Shown in pieces: positions 27,738 through 36,181 of a stretch of DNA of 64,000 bases (position 1 is the stretch's first letter; every line of letters starts with the position of its first letter). The notes under the pieces are model-generated. The model was not told the origin of the DNA. It searched no databases and worked only from the letters and a program-made list of their open reading frames with translations. This DNA is from CAVUXJ01 sp963814975 (GTDB lineage Bacteria > Acidobacteriota > Vicinamibacteria > Vicinamibacterales > CAVVIG01): contig CAWFFB010000022.1 in NCBI GenBank assembly GCA_963814975.1, forward strand, positions 372,001 through 436,000. The letters are read 5' to 3'. The position numbers were made by a program, and so were the translations under genes.

Positions 27738-29465
27738 TCACTCCTCTCGCGCTGCAGCATCGGTCTTGCCCGAGCCAACGCGTTTCATCCGGCGTTCGGC
27801 CGGAGGCCTGACCGTGCGGACCGTCGGCGGTCCGATCAGGTAGTTCGTCAAGTATTGCTGGCCGATGCCCCACACATTGCTTACCAGCCAATACAGCAGG
27901 GCGCCCGCCGAGGTCCACAGGAAAAAGAACATGAAGACGACCGGCATGATCATCATCATTTTCTGCTGCGCGGGATCGGTGCCGGTTTGCGGCGTGATGC
28001 GCATCTGCCAGATCTGAGTGAGACCCATCAGCACGGGGATGATGTAGAGCGGGTCGGGCCTCGAGAGATCGTGAATCCAGCCGAAAAACGGGGCGCCCCT
28101 GAGCTCGATCGCGACCGTGAGCATGGCGTAAAAAGCGAAGAACACCGGCATCGTCAGGAGCATCGGGACGCAGCCGCTCGCCGGATTCACCCCTCGCTCT
28201 CGGTAAAGCGCCATCAGCTCCTGGTTCATCTTCTGGCGCGCGGGATCGGTCGATTTCAGCTTGGCGTACCGTTCCTGGATCGCCTTGGCCTCCGGCTGGA
28301 TCTCCTGCATCTTGCGCATCGAGACAACGCTCTTGTGCCGCAGCGGAAACATGACCGCGTTGATGAGAATCGTGAGAATGATGATCGACCAGCCGTAGTT
28401 GCCGACGTAGCCATGAATCCAATTGAGCGCTCTGAGCAGCGGCACGACGATGAAATCGAACCAGCCGAAGTCGATCACCTTGCCCAGAGCGGGATCGATG
28501 GCCTGTAGCCGCACCAAATCCTTCGGGCCTGCGTAGAACTTGATCGGAGCTTCGGATGCCTGCTCGATGGCCCACGCGATCAACTCGGCCGCAGGCTGCT
28601 CGCTCGCCGGTCCGGTGGCAGGGCGGGGAATCGCAACGGGGCGGAAGCTGACCTTCGACGGGCCCGGGGAAATCGCCATCGTGACGAAGTAGTGATCGTC
28701 GACGCCGGCGTAACCCGCATTGCCCTCGTATACCGATTGCTTGGCGAGGTCGGCGGGGGGGATGCGCAGCAACTTCGCGTTCTGATAGATGACGCCGCCG
28801 GCCTGCCTCGCGCTCGTGCTCTCTTCGCGGCTGCTCGCGCTGACCGCGGGACCCCATTCGATCATGGGCGCCACGGTTTGATCGGCGACTTTCACGGCCG
28901 CACGGAATGTGAATGCATACGGCGCCGGGTCGAACTCGAACTCTTTGATGGCTTGAAGACCGGCGCTGTCACGGTACTCGAAAATCAGCGGCACCGATCG
29001 CGCGACGCCTGGATCGGCGGGCGTACTTTTCACTTCATACAGGGCGCTGTTCAGCGTCCCGGTCGCGGCTTCGTCCGGAACGCGGAGCGATAAGGGCAGT
29101 GGTTGTGCGCTCCCGAGGTCACCCGCAACCAGCTCGAGGGGCTCGCCCTTCTGATCGCGATAGTGCTTGAGACGCCAGCTCTTGAGGCGCGCGCCGCGGT
29201 TCGTGAACGTGGCGATCACTTCGTCGGTCTCGAGGCGAATCTCGCGCTCCTCCGAGGCTCCAACGACAGGGGGCGCCGTCGGCGTCGCGGGCTGCGTGGC
29301 CGTGGGTTCGGCTGCCGCAGGAGCGGGCTTCTGAGCGGCCGCGGATGCGTCTGCCGTACCTGGGGGCGCCGTGGATGGCGCCGGCGTCGCCGGGACAAAC
29401 AGCGCCTGATACGCGTACAGCACCAAGAACGATAAGAAGATGGCGAGGAGAACTCGTCTTTCCAT
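27738..29465 (-). CDS. yidC: Membrane protein insertase YidC
   Basis: A 575-residue inner-membrane insertase of Gram-negative type. N-terminal signal-anchor RRVLLAIFLSFLVLYAYQAL is followed by a Pro/Ala-rich linker (about 28-65), the periplasmic beta-super-sandwich domain (about 70-340) and the five-helix 60KD_IMP core (about 350-545; SVVSMRKMQEIQPEAKAIQ, NPASGCVPMLLTMPVFFAFY). A basic tail ends the protein. It abuts yidD with no gap, so the two are translationally coupled. Confidence 0.96.
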   Translation of the reverse strand: MERRVLLAIFLSFLVLYAYQALFVPATPAPSTAPPGTADASAAAQKPAPAAAEPTATQPATPTAPPVVGASEEREIRLETDEVIATFTNRGARLKSWRLKHYRDQKGEPLELVAGDLGSAQPLPLSLRVPDEAATGTLNSALYEVKSTPADPGVARSVPLIFEYRDSAGLQAIKEFEFDPAPYAFTFRAAVKVADQTVAPMIEWGPAVSASSREESTSARQAGGVIYQNAKLLRIPPADLAKQSVYEGNAGYAGVDDHYFVTMAISPGPSKVSFRPVAIPRPATGPASEQPAAELIAWAIEQASEAPIKFYAGPKDLVRLQAIDPALGKVIDFGWFDFIVVPLLRALNWIHGYVGNYGWSIIILTILINAVMFPLRHKSVVSMRKMQEIQPEAKAIQERYAKLKSTDPARQKMNQELMALYRERGVNPASGCVPMLLTMPVFFAFYAMLTVAIELRGAPFFGWIHDLSRPDPLYIIPVLMGLTQIWQMRITPQTGTDPAQQKMMMIMPVVFMFFFLWTSAGALLYWLVSNVWGIGQQYLTNYLIGPPTVRTVRPPAERRMKRVGSGKTDAAAREE

Positions 29466-29831
29466 TTATTTTCGGCAGGCCCGAACGCGGGTGTTGCTGT
29501 TGTCGTGCGGATGCTCAGCCACGTCCTCAGGGTGAGACGCGTCGGCCTGGGGAACGGGGTCGAAACCGCTGGCGCCAAACGGATGACAACGGGCGAGTCT
29601 TCGGGCGGCGAGCCAGCTGCCGCGAATCACGCCATGCCGTGTCACGGCATCCCGGGCGAAGTCTGAGCACGAAGGCAAGAAGCGGCACGAGCCGGCGAAA
29701 TACGGCGAAATGAGCAGCTTGTACCCGCGAAGGAGCGCCAGGGCGATGGCAACGCTCGCCCGTCGACCCTCAGCCGGGCCTCGCCTGTTGACGAAGGCTG
29801 CGTTCAAGGTTGTGACGGTAATCGGCTTCAA
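29466..29831 (-). CDS. yidD: Membrane protein insertion efficiency factor YidD
   Basis: A 121-residue small membrane-associated factor. The family core is ALLRGYKLLISPYFAGSCRF then LPSCSDFARDAVTRHG and CHPFGASGFDPVP, with the three conserved cysteines. The N-terminal 25 residues overlap the end of rnpA by 62 bases, so the true start may be further in, but no ATG, GTG or TTG lies just before the core. The C-terminal tail (HPEDVAEHPHDN) is poorly conserved. Confidence 0.88.
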   Translation of the reverse strand: MKPITVTTLNAAFVNRRGPAEGRRASVAIALALLRGYKLLISPYFAGSCRFLPSCSDFARDAVTRHGVIRGSWLAARRLARCHPFGASGFDPVPQADASHPEDVAEHPHDNSNTRVRACRK

Positions 29832-30120
29832 GGGTACTCAGGGTGGCGTCGAGCAGCTCCCGCTTCGGCACGACCACGACATCGAAGCCGGCAGCCACTT
29901 GGTTTCGACGGAAAATCTCTCGAATCAGTCGTTTAGCTCTGTTGCGCTGGACCGCCCCCCCAAGCTTTCGCGTGGCGGCGATCCCCAAGCGTCCGATCGA
30001 CAGCTTGTTCGGCAGGAGGAAAAGGGTGCTGAAACGGCCGCGAATCCGGGCGCCCCGCTCATAGACCTGCTGAAACTCGGCGCGGCGTCGGATGTGCTCG
30101 TCGGGGCGGAATCTCATCAA
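29770..30120 (-). CDS. rnpA: Ribonuclease P protein component
   Basis: A 116-residue basic protein that aids RNase P RNA in 5' tRNA processing. It opens RFRPDEHIRRRAEFQQVYERG and carries the RNR motif AVQRNRAKRLIREIFR (about 57-72), the family hallmark. Two adjacent ATGs allow a start at residue 1 or 2. It overlaps yidD and follows rpmH by 77 bases, the classic rpmH-rnpA order. Confidence 0.94.
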   Translation of the reverse strand: MMRFRPDEHIRRRAEFQQVYERGARIRGRFSTLFLLPNKLSIGRLGIAATRKLGGAVQRNRAKRLIREIFRRNQVAAGFDVVVVPKRELLDATLSTLEADYRHNLERSLRQQARPG

Positions 30121-30197
30121 CTGCCGTCGGCTTTTCAGCCGTCCGCCCTCAGCGGTCTGCGCCCTGCCCAGCCCTGACAGCCGTCAGCCGGCGATGA

Positions 30198-30347
30198 TTA
30201 TTCACTGCTGACCGAAAGCCGCTTGCGGCCCTTGGCCCGCCGGCGCTTGAGCACGAGCCGCCCGTTCTTGGTACTCATGCGCACCAGGAATCCATGCGCC
30301 CGCCTGCGGTGCCGCGTATTCGGCTGAAATGTACGCTTGCCCTTCAT
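30198..30347 (-). CDS. rpmH: 50S ribosomal protein L34
   Basis: A 49-residue, strongly basic ribosomal protein easily missed because of its size. The minus strand reads MKGKRTFQPNTRHRRRAHGF, then LVRMSTKNGRLVLKRRRAKG and RKRLSVSSE before TAA. The KRTFQPN.R.R....GF..RM.T..GR.VL..RR.KGR pattern is unmistakable. It is the first gene of the leftward origin cluster and has a good sigma-70 promoter 43 bases upstream. Confidence 0.95.
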   Translation of the reverse strand: MKGKRTFQPNTRHRRRAHGFLVRMSTKNGRLVLKRRRAKGRKRLSVSSE

Positions 30348-30719
30348 GATTTACCCCGCGAACCGTTTTTGAAACGAAACGAACCGTCAATGTTAGCGAA
30401 CGGCTTCAGAGAGTGTCAATGTAGGGTCGTTTGTGTTAGAGTCTCGGTCCTTCTCGTTCGCGCCGATCCCAGCAGACCTCATATGCGTTTGGTCTCTTCC
30501 CAAAGTTTTCCACACCTGTGGAAAAAACTGTGGAAATTCCACGAGATCCGGGGCCTACCTCTGCTTTTGGCCCGGATTAATGCGGATTTCGGTCGACACG
30601 ACAGTCCGCGGACGCGGTAAATCGGGCGTTCCCGTGGCTCCGCGTCCGGATGACGCTCGAAACATGGCGGGGCCCCCTTGGGGGGCGAAGCCCAGCCGAA
30701 GTTGGGGTTGTCTGGCAAA
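30348..30719. promoter_or_regulatory. Origin-side intergenic region with DnaA-box cluster upstream of dnaA
   Basis: A 372-base gap between divergent rpmH and dnaA. It holds the rpmH promoter and, at 30506-30537, three DnaA-box-like nonamers: TTTTCCACA (30506-30514), inverted TGTGGAAAA (30517-30525) and inverted TGTGGAAAT (30529-30537). Each is one or two bases off TTATCCACA. They probably serve dnaA autoregulation and/or a bipartite origin. Near dnaA, GCCCCC and GGGGGC (30671-30686) form a GC-rich palindrome. I see no gene here. Confidence 0.7.
30390..30419 (-). promoter_or_regulatory. Sigma-70-type promoter of the rpmH-rnpA operon
   Basis: On the minus strand TTGACA (30419-30414, a perfect -35) is separated by 18 bases from TAACAT (30395-30390, -10). 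Transcription would start near 30383, about 35 bases before the rpmH ATG. Confidence 0.75.
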
Positions 30720-32057
30720 ATGAACCTCTGGGATCAAATCCTTGCCCGCGTCGAGACCAAGGTCAATCGGCACATCTACTACACCTGGTTCAAGCCGACC
30801 AGCTTCGTCTCCGAAGGCACGGGTGCGATCACGGTTCGCGTCCCGAGCACGGACTTCAAGGACTGGCTGACGAAACACTATTCGGGTGTCATCACTGAAG
30901 CCATGGGCGAAATCAAGAAGACCAGTCTCGCCATCAATTTCATCCCGGACTTGCAGGTCGACGCGGTCTCGATTCCGCTCAGTCCCGACGAGGTGGCGGC
31001 GGCCGACGCTCCCGTCCCGGTCGTTGTCACCGGGCCCGGTCCGGCCGGTCTGAATCTGCGCTACACATTCGACACGTTCATCGTCGGTTCGTCGAATCAG
31101 TTTGCACATGCGGCGTGCCGCGCGGTCGCCGAGGCGCCTTCGCGTTCCTATAACCCCCTGTTCCTCTATGGCGGGGTGGGCCTGGGAAAAACCCATCTGA
31201 TGCACGCGATCGGGCAGTACGTCCTGCAGCACGATCAAAACCTGAAGCTGACGTACATCACGTCGGAACGGTTCATGAACGAAATGATCAACGCGGTCCG
31301 CTACGATCGCGTCATCGATTTTCGCGAGCGATACCGGTCCGTGGATGTGCTGATGGTCGACGATATCCAGTTTCTCGCAGGAAAAGAAGGCACTCAGACG
31401 GAGTTCTTTCACACCTTCAATGCATTGCACGACTCGCAGAAACAGATCGTCCTGAGCAGCGATTGCCCGCCTCGAGAGATCCCCGCCCTCGAGGAACGTC
31501 TCCGTTCGCGTTTCGAGTGGGGACTGATCGCGGACATTCAATCGCCCGACCTCGAAACCAAGGTGGCGATTCTCAAGAAGAAGGCGGAAACCGAAGCGGT
31601 GCCGCTTAGCGACGACGTGGCGATCTACATCGCCGGCAAGATCAAGTCGAACATCCGTGAGCTCGAAGGGTCGCTGATCCGACTGGTCGCCTATGCCTCG
31701 TTGACGGGCCAGGAAATTACGCTGCCCCTGGCTCAAGAAGTCCTTCGAAACATGCTGGACCACGACGAGAAGGCGGTCACGATCGAGATCATCCAGAAGT
31801 TCGTGGCGGACTACTACAACTTGAAGATGGCGGATCTGAAATCGCGTAATAATTCGAAATCGGTCGCGATGCCGCGGCAGATCGCGATGTACCTCTGCAA
31901 GTCGCTGACTCATGCGTCGCTCCCCGAGATCGGCCGCAGCTTTGGTGGCAAGCATCACTCGACGGTGATTCACTCCATCAGGAAGGTCGAAGATCTGAGA
32001 AAAAAGGACTCGGATTTCAACACCCTGATCCACAACTTCTTGGAGGGTTTCAGGTAG
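30720..32057 (+). CDS. dnaA: Chromosomal replication initiator DnaA
   Basis: A 445-residue AAA+ initiator. The ATG at 30720 gives MNLWDQILARVETKVNRHIY (domain I, helicase loading); an in-frame start 14 codons earlier adds unconserved residues and is rejected. Domain III has Walker A GGVGLGKTHLMHAIG and Walker B VDDIQFLAGKEGTQTEFF. Domain IV carries the DnaA signature SFGGKHHSTVIHSIRKVE near the C-terminus. Boxes lie on both sides of the gene, consistent with self-regulation. Confidence 0.97.
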   Translation: MNLWDQILARVETKVNRHIYYTWFKPTSFVSEGTGAITVRVPSTDFKDWLTKHYSGVITEAMGEIKKTSLAINFIPDLQVDAVSIPLSPDEVAAADAPVPVVVTGPGPAGLNLRYTFDTFIVGSSNQFAHAACRAVAEAPSRSYNPLFLYGGVGLGKTHLMHAIGQYVLQHDQNLKLTYITSERFMNEMINAVRYDRVIDFRERYRSVDVLMVDDIQFLAGKEGTQTEFFHTFNALHDSQKQIVLSSDCPPREIPALEERLRSRFEWGLIADIQSPDLETKVAILKKKAETEAVPLSDDVAIYIAGKIKSNIRELEGSLIRLVAYASLTGQEITLPLAQEVLRNMLDHDEKAVTIEIIQKFVADYYNLKMADLKSRNNSKSVAMPRQIAMYLCKSLTHASLPEIGRSFGGKHHSTVIHSIRKVEDLRKKDSDFNTLIHNFLEGFR

Positions 32058-32317
32058 AAACCGCGTTTTCCACAGGCACGGGGCACGTTCGGCTGTGGAC
32101 GGCTGTGGAGACCGGTCACGCCTGGCCGACCGACCTGCCCGCCCGCCGTTCGGTGCACCATTTGTCCACAACTTAAGTTATTCAATAGCAAGGATTAACG
32201 GTTATTCCGCTCTTTTCAACACACCCTCTTCTCCTATATAATTTCTTATTCTCGATCGTCCCTGATCCTGAAGGGATCGCGGGCCGAACCCCCGGCTTTT
32301 TCGAGGTCAGCAACACC
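32058..32317. other. Probable replication origin (oriC) between dnaA and dnaN
   Basis: DnaA-box-like nonamers lie at 32066-32074 (TTTTCCACA), 32094-32102 (inverted, TGTGGACGG), 32104-32112 (inverted, TGTGGAGAC) and 32162-32170 (TTGTCCACA). Next to the last box, 32171-32255 is strikingly AT-rich for this genome (for example TTAAGTTATTC and TATATAATTTCTTATT), a good DNA-unwinding element. Genes diverge from this region on both sides, as expected at an origin. Spacing and orientation of boxes are irregular, so exact borders are not defined. Confidence 0.8.
32213..32242 (+). promoter_or_regulatory. dnaN promoter inside the AT-rich origin region
   Basis: TATAAT (32237-32242) is a perfect -10 hexamer; TTTTCA (32213-32218), 18 bases upstream, is a fair -35. 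The start would be near 32249, giving a leader of about 70 bases before dnaN. Confidence 0.6.
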
Positions 32318-33430
32318 ATGGAACTAGTCGTCCGAAAGAACGACCTTCTGCGAGAACTGCAACTTTTCCAGGGCATCGTGGAACGAAAAAACACGATTCC
32401 GATCCTGGCGAACGTCCTCATGGAAGCCAAGGGCGACGAAGTGCGATTCCTTGCCACAGATCTCGAAGTCGGCCTTCGCACCAAATGTGCGGCGTCGGTG
32501 GCGAAGAGCGGCGCGCTCACCCTCCCGGCGAAGAAGTTTTACGAGATCATCAAGTCGCTTCCCGAAACCGACGTACGGATCGCGGAGGACAAAGGCGGGG
32601 TGAAGGTCGCCGCCGACCGATTCGACTCGCGAATGCAGACGCTGCCGCGCGAAGATTTTCCGACCTTGCCCGAAGGCGGCGGTGCGGCGACCGCGACGCT
32701 GCCGCGACCGGCGCTCAAGGAGATGGTAGCCAAGACGCAGTTTGCGATTACCGGCGAGGACACGCGGTATTTTCTGAACGGCGCGCTGTTCTCGCTCCGG
32801 CCGGACTCGATGAGTCTGGTGGCGACCGATGGCCATCGTCTTGCGCTGATCACCGTGCCGCGCGACGGCCAGGGAGCGAAGGACGGCGAGGAAATCAAGG
32901 CCATTCTTCCGAAGAAAACCCTGGGCGAGCTCGCGCGGTTGTTGAGCGAGGGCGAGGGCGACATCCACTACGAGCGGGGGGAGAACCATCTGTTCTTCGA
33001 CGTCGGCGGACGCATGCTGATCTCGCGGATGATCGACGGGCAGTTTCCAGCCTACGAACGGGTGATTCCGAAGGGCAACGACAAGCACATCGAGTTCGAG
33101 CGCGATCGACTCACCAACGCCGTGAAGCGCGTGGCGCTGATGTCGAATGAGCGGTCGCGCGCCGTCAAGTTTCAGATCGAGAAGGGCAAAGTGGATGTCA
33201 CGTCGAGCAGCCCCGAACTGGGCGAGGCGAAGGAGACGCTCTCGGTTGACTATTCCGGCGCGGCGATGCAGATCTGTTTCAATGCGCAGTATGTGCTCGA
33301 CTTCCTCGCAGCGGTCACCGCGGACGTTGTCGCTCTCGAGTTGAAGGACGAAGTCAGTCAGGCGGTCATGGGGCCGGTCGGCGCCGACGGATACGAGTAC
33401 ACCTACGTCATCATGCCCATGAGGGTATGA
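32318..33430 (+). CDS. dnaN: DNA polymerase III beta sliding clamp
   Basis: A 370-residue processivity clamp with three repeated clamp domains. It starts MELVVRKNDLLRELQLFQGI and contains TIPILANVLMEA, the domain-2 strand FLNGALFSL, and the C-terminal PMRV end (YTYVIMPMRV), which matches the usual M-P-M/V-R-x C-terminus lining the partner-binding pocket. Normal length. Confidence 0.97.
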   Translation: MELVVRKNDLLRELQLFQGIVERKNTIPILANVLMEAKGDEVRFLATDLEVGLRTKCAASVAKSGALTLPAKKFYEIIKSLPETDVRIAEDKGGVKVAADRFDSRMQTLPREDFPTLPEGGGAATATLPRPALKEMVAKTQFAITGEDTRYFLNGALFSLRPDSMSLVATDGHRLALITVPRDGQGAKDGEEIKAILPKKTLGELARLLSEGEGDIHYERGENHLFFDVGGRMLISRMIDGQFPAYERVIPKGNDKHIEFERDRLTNAVKRVALMSNERSRAVKFQIEKGKVDVTSSSPELGEAKETLSVDYSGAAMQICFNAQYVLDFLAAVTADVVALELKDEVSQAVMGPVGADGYEYTYVIMPMRV

Positions 33431-33481
33431 CAGTCTCGCCTGAAGGCAGGCAATTTACGCGCGGACATTCGCCAGAGCAAC

Positions 33482-33500
33482 GCGGGACCTGCGATCCCGC
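33482..33500. terminator. Hairpin between dnaN and gyrB
   Basis: GCGGGA (33482-33487) pairs with TCCCGC (33495-33500) around a 7-base loop, 52 bases after the dnaN stop. No T-tract follows, so termination is uncertain. Confidence 0.3.
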
Positions 33501-33543
33501 ACGCGGGCGCCGGGCCATGCTGCGCCGAACACGTTAGGACACA

Positions 33544-36135
33544 GTGGAACGAACGGACAGAAACGAACCAGCCGAACCGACCGCCCCGCGGACAGGCGAC
33601 TCAACGGTGGGCAACAACGGCCATGGGTCTGCGGCCGATGTCGCGGAGTATTCCGCCGACAAGATCAAGGTTCTCGAGGGCCTCGAAGCCGTCCGCTTGC
33701 GGCCGGCCATGTACATCGGGTCGACCGGGCCTTCCGGTCTGCATCATCTCGTCTATGAGGTCGTTGACAATGCGATCGACGAGGCTCTGGCGGGCTTCTG
33801 CGACCAGGTCAATGCCACGATCCATATCGACGGGTCGGTGACCGTGGTCGACAACGGTCGCGGCATTCCGGTGGACATGCACGCGAGCGGCAAGTCGGCG
33901 GCCGAGGTGGTGCTGACGGTGCTCCACGCCGGCGGCAAGTTCGACAACGACAGCTACAAGGTTTCGGGAGGCCTCCACGGCGTCGGTGTCTCGGTGGTCA
34001 ACGCGCTGTCCGAGACGCTCGATCTCGAAATCTGGCGTAACGGGCAGGTCTACCATCAGAGCTACGAACGAGGAACGCCGACGGGCGACCTCGAGGTGAC
34101 CGGCACGACGAAGCGGCGAGGCACGAAGGTCACGTTCAAGCCCGACCCCGGCGTCTTCGAGACGACGGTTTTCAGCTTCGACATCCTGGCCCAACGGCTG
34201 CGCGAGCTGGCCTTCCTGAACGGCGGCATCGTCATCACATTGGACGACGAGCGCGACGGCAAGAACCACAAATTCCACTACGAGGGTGGCATCGTCTCGT
34301 TCGTGACGCACCTCAACAAGAGCCGGGCGGCGGTCAACGAGAAGCCGATCTACATGCGGGGCGAGAAGGACGGCATCGACGCCGAAATCGCACTGCAGTG
34401 GAACGACGGCTACGCGGAGACCATCTACTCGTTCGCCAACAACATCAATACCCAGGAAGGTGGGACGCATCTGTCGGGGTTCCGGGCGGCCCTGACCCGC
34501 ACGGTCAACAGCTACGCGACGAAGAACAACCTCGCGAAGGACCTGAAGGAGAGCGTCACCGGCGATGACATCCGCGAGGGGCTCACCTCGGTCATCAGCG
34601 TCAAGATTCCGCATCCGCAGTTCGAAGGGCAGACCAAGACCAAGCTCGGCAACACCGAGGTCAAGGGCATCGTCGAAACGATCGTCAACGACAAGCTCGG
34701 TGCCTACCTCGAGGAGAACCCCGCGGTCGCCCGTCGGATCGTCGGCAAGGCGATCGATGCCGCCCGGGCGCGTGAAGCGGCACGCAAGGCGCGCGACCTG
34801 GTGCGGCGGAAGGGCGCACTCGACGGCAGCTCGCTGCCGGGCAAGCTCGCCGACTGTCAGGAGCGCGACCCTGCGCAAAGCGAGCTCTACATCGTCGAAG
34901 GCGAGTCGGCCGGCGGGTCGGCGAAGCAGGGGCGCGATCGCCGCTTCCAGGCGATTCTGCCGATCAAGGGCAAGATCCTGAATGTCGAGAAGGCCCGCTT
35001 CGACAAGATGCTCGGGAGCGATGAAATCAAGACGATGATCGCGGCGCTCGGCTGCGGCATCGGAGTCGAGGATTTCGACCTCGAGAAGCTGCGGTATCAC
35101 CGCATCATCATCATGACCGACGCGGACGTGGACGGCTCTCACATCCGCACCTTGCTGCTCACGTTCTTCTACCGTCAGCTCCCGAAAATCATCGACAACG
35201 GCTACATCTACATCGCTCAGCCCCCGCTCTTTCGCGTGAAGCGGGGAAAATCGGAAACCTTCATCAAGGACGAGAGGGACCTGGAGGCCTACTTGATCAG
35301 GCGGGCCGTCGAAGCCCGAGTGGTCAGGATTCCTGCGACCGGCGTCGAGATAGCCGGCGCGGATCTCGAAAAACTGCTTCACAAGATGATCGCCCACCAG
35401 AAGCTGCTCGACATGGTCGAGCGGCGCGGCCATCCGCGCGAGATCATCGAGGCGCTGGTCGCCGCCGGTGCCGACCGCGAATATTTCGCGGATAAGGAAA
35501 AACTCGACGGTCTCGCGCGCGATCTGACGATTCCGACGCGGACGGTCAGCGTCCAGAGAGACGAGGAGCACAATCGGTACCTGCTCCAGGTCGAGGATCG
35601 CTCGAACGGCTATCTGCGCCAGCACACGATCGGCGTGGACTTCGTCAGCGCGGCCGAATACCGGACGCTGCTGGCCAACCGGCGCGACATTCCGGTCCTC
35701 GAGGGAGAGATTGTCGTGACCGGCGCCGACGCGCCGGAGGAAGTGCTGGAGGATGTGCCGACGGCGACCACCGATGGCACGGCCATCGGCGGCGCTCCTG
35801 CCGACGAGGCCACGAAGCTCGCAGCCGAGCCGAAGGATCGCCAGCGGAAGTCGGCCGAGGTCCGCCTCCGTTCGATCGGCGAACTGGTTGAGCACTTCAT
35901 CGCCGCCGGCAAGAAAGGCATTGCCATCAACCGCTATAAGGGTCTCGGCGAGATGAACCCGGACCAGTTGTGGGAGACGACGATGAATCCGGCCGCGCGC
36001 ACCTTGCTCCAGGTTCGCGCCGAGGATCATACCGAAGCCGACCTGATGTTCACCACGCTGATGGGCGACCAGGTCGAACCGCGGCGCAAATTCATTGAAG
36101 ACAACGCACTGGATGTGAAGAATCTTGACGTGTAG
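33544..36135 (+). CDS. gyrB: DNA gyrase subunit B
   Basis: An 863-residue ATPase subunit of gyrase. GHKL ATPase motifs include EVVDNAIDEA, VDNGRGIPVD and GGLHGVGVSVVNALS. The TOPRIM part has EGESAGGSAKQGRDRRF and DADVDGSHIRTLLLTFFYRQ, and the C-terminus has NRYKGLGEMNPDQLWETTM. It is about 60 residues longer than E. coli GyrB. The excess is a variable N-terminal 30 residues and an acidic Ala/Thr-rich insert (about 725-765) before the final domain. The start is a GTG; a second GTG 21 codons later is an alternative. Confidence 0.95.
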   Translation: MERTDRNEPAEPTAPRTGDSTVGNNGHGSAADVAEYSADKIKVLEGLEAVRLRPAMYIGSTGPSGLHHLVYEVVDNAIDEALAGFCDQVNATIHIDGSVTVVDNGRGIPVDMHASGKSAAEVVLTVLHAGGKFDNDSYKVSGGLHGVGVSVVNALSETLDLEIWRNGQVYHQSYERGTPTGDLEVTGTTKRRGTKVTFKPDPGVFETTVFSFDILAQRLRELAFLNGGIVITLDDERDGKNHKFHYEGGIVSFVTHLNKSRAAVNEKPIYMRGEKDGIDAEIALQWNDGYAETIYSFANNINTQEGGTHLSGFRAALTRTVNSYATKNNLAKDLKESVTGDDIREGLTSVISVKIPHPQFEGQTKTKLGNTEVKGIVETIVNDKLGAYLEENPAVARRIVGKAIDAARAREAARKARDLVRRKGALDGSSLPGKLADCQERDPAQSELYIVEGESAGGSAKQGRDRRFQAILPIKGKILNVEKARFDKMLGSDEIKTMIAALGCGIGVEDFDLEKLRYHRIIIMTDADVDGSHIRTLLLTFFYRQLPKIIDNGYIYIAQPPLFRVKRGKSETFIKDERDLEAYLIRRAVEARVVRIPATGVEIAGADLEKLLHKMIAHQKLLDMVERRGHPREIIEALVAAGADREYFADKEKLDGLARDLTIPTRTVSVQRDEEHNRYLLQVEDRSNGYLRQHTIGVDFVSAAEYRTLLANRRDIPVLEGEIVVTGADAPEEVLEDVPTATTDGTAIGGAPADEATKLAAEPKDRQRKSAEVRLRSIGELVEHFIAAGKKGIAINRYKGLGEMNPDQLWETTMNPAARTLLQVRAEDHTEADLMFTTLMGDQVEPRRKFIEDNALDVKNLDV

Positions 36136-36181
36136 CATTCCGTGTTCCTGGTTCACTGACTCCAGCCTCTAATCGCGAGCG

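Noticed and set aside
30202..30390. A 62-residue frame over rpmH
   Set aside because: It is a different frame of the same DNA; the L34 frame (30198-30347) matches the ribosomal protein exactly.
33601..36156. An 851-residue open frame on the strand opposite gyrB
   Set aside because: High third-position GC opens antisense frames; the protein has no recognisable motif and gyrB is certain. The same applies to the frames opposite gyrA (36947-38701), dnaA (30555-32171), mfd (9416-11275) and iorB (54849-56126).
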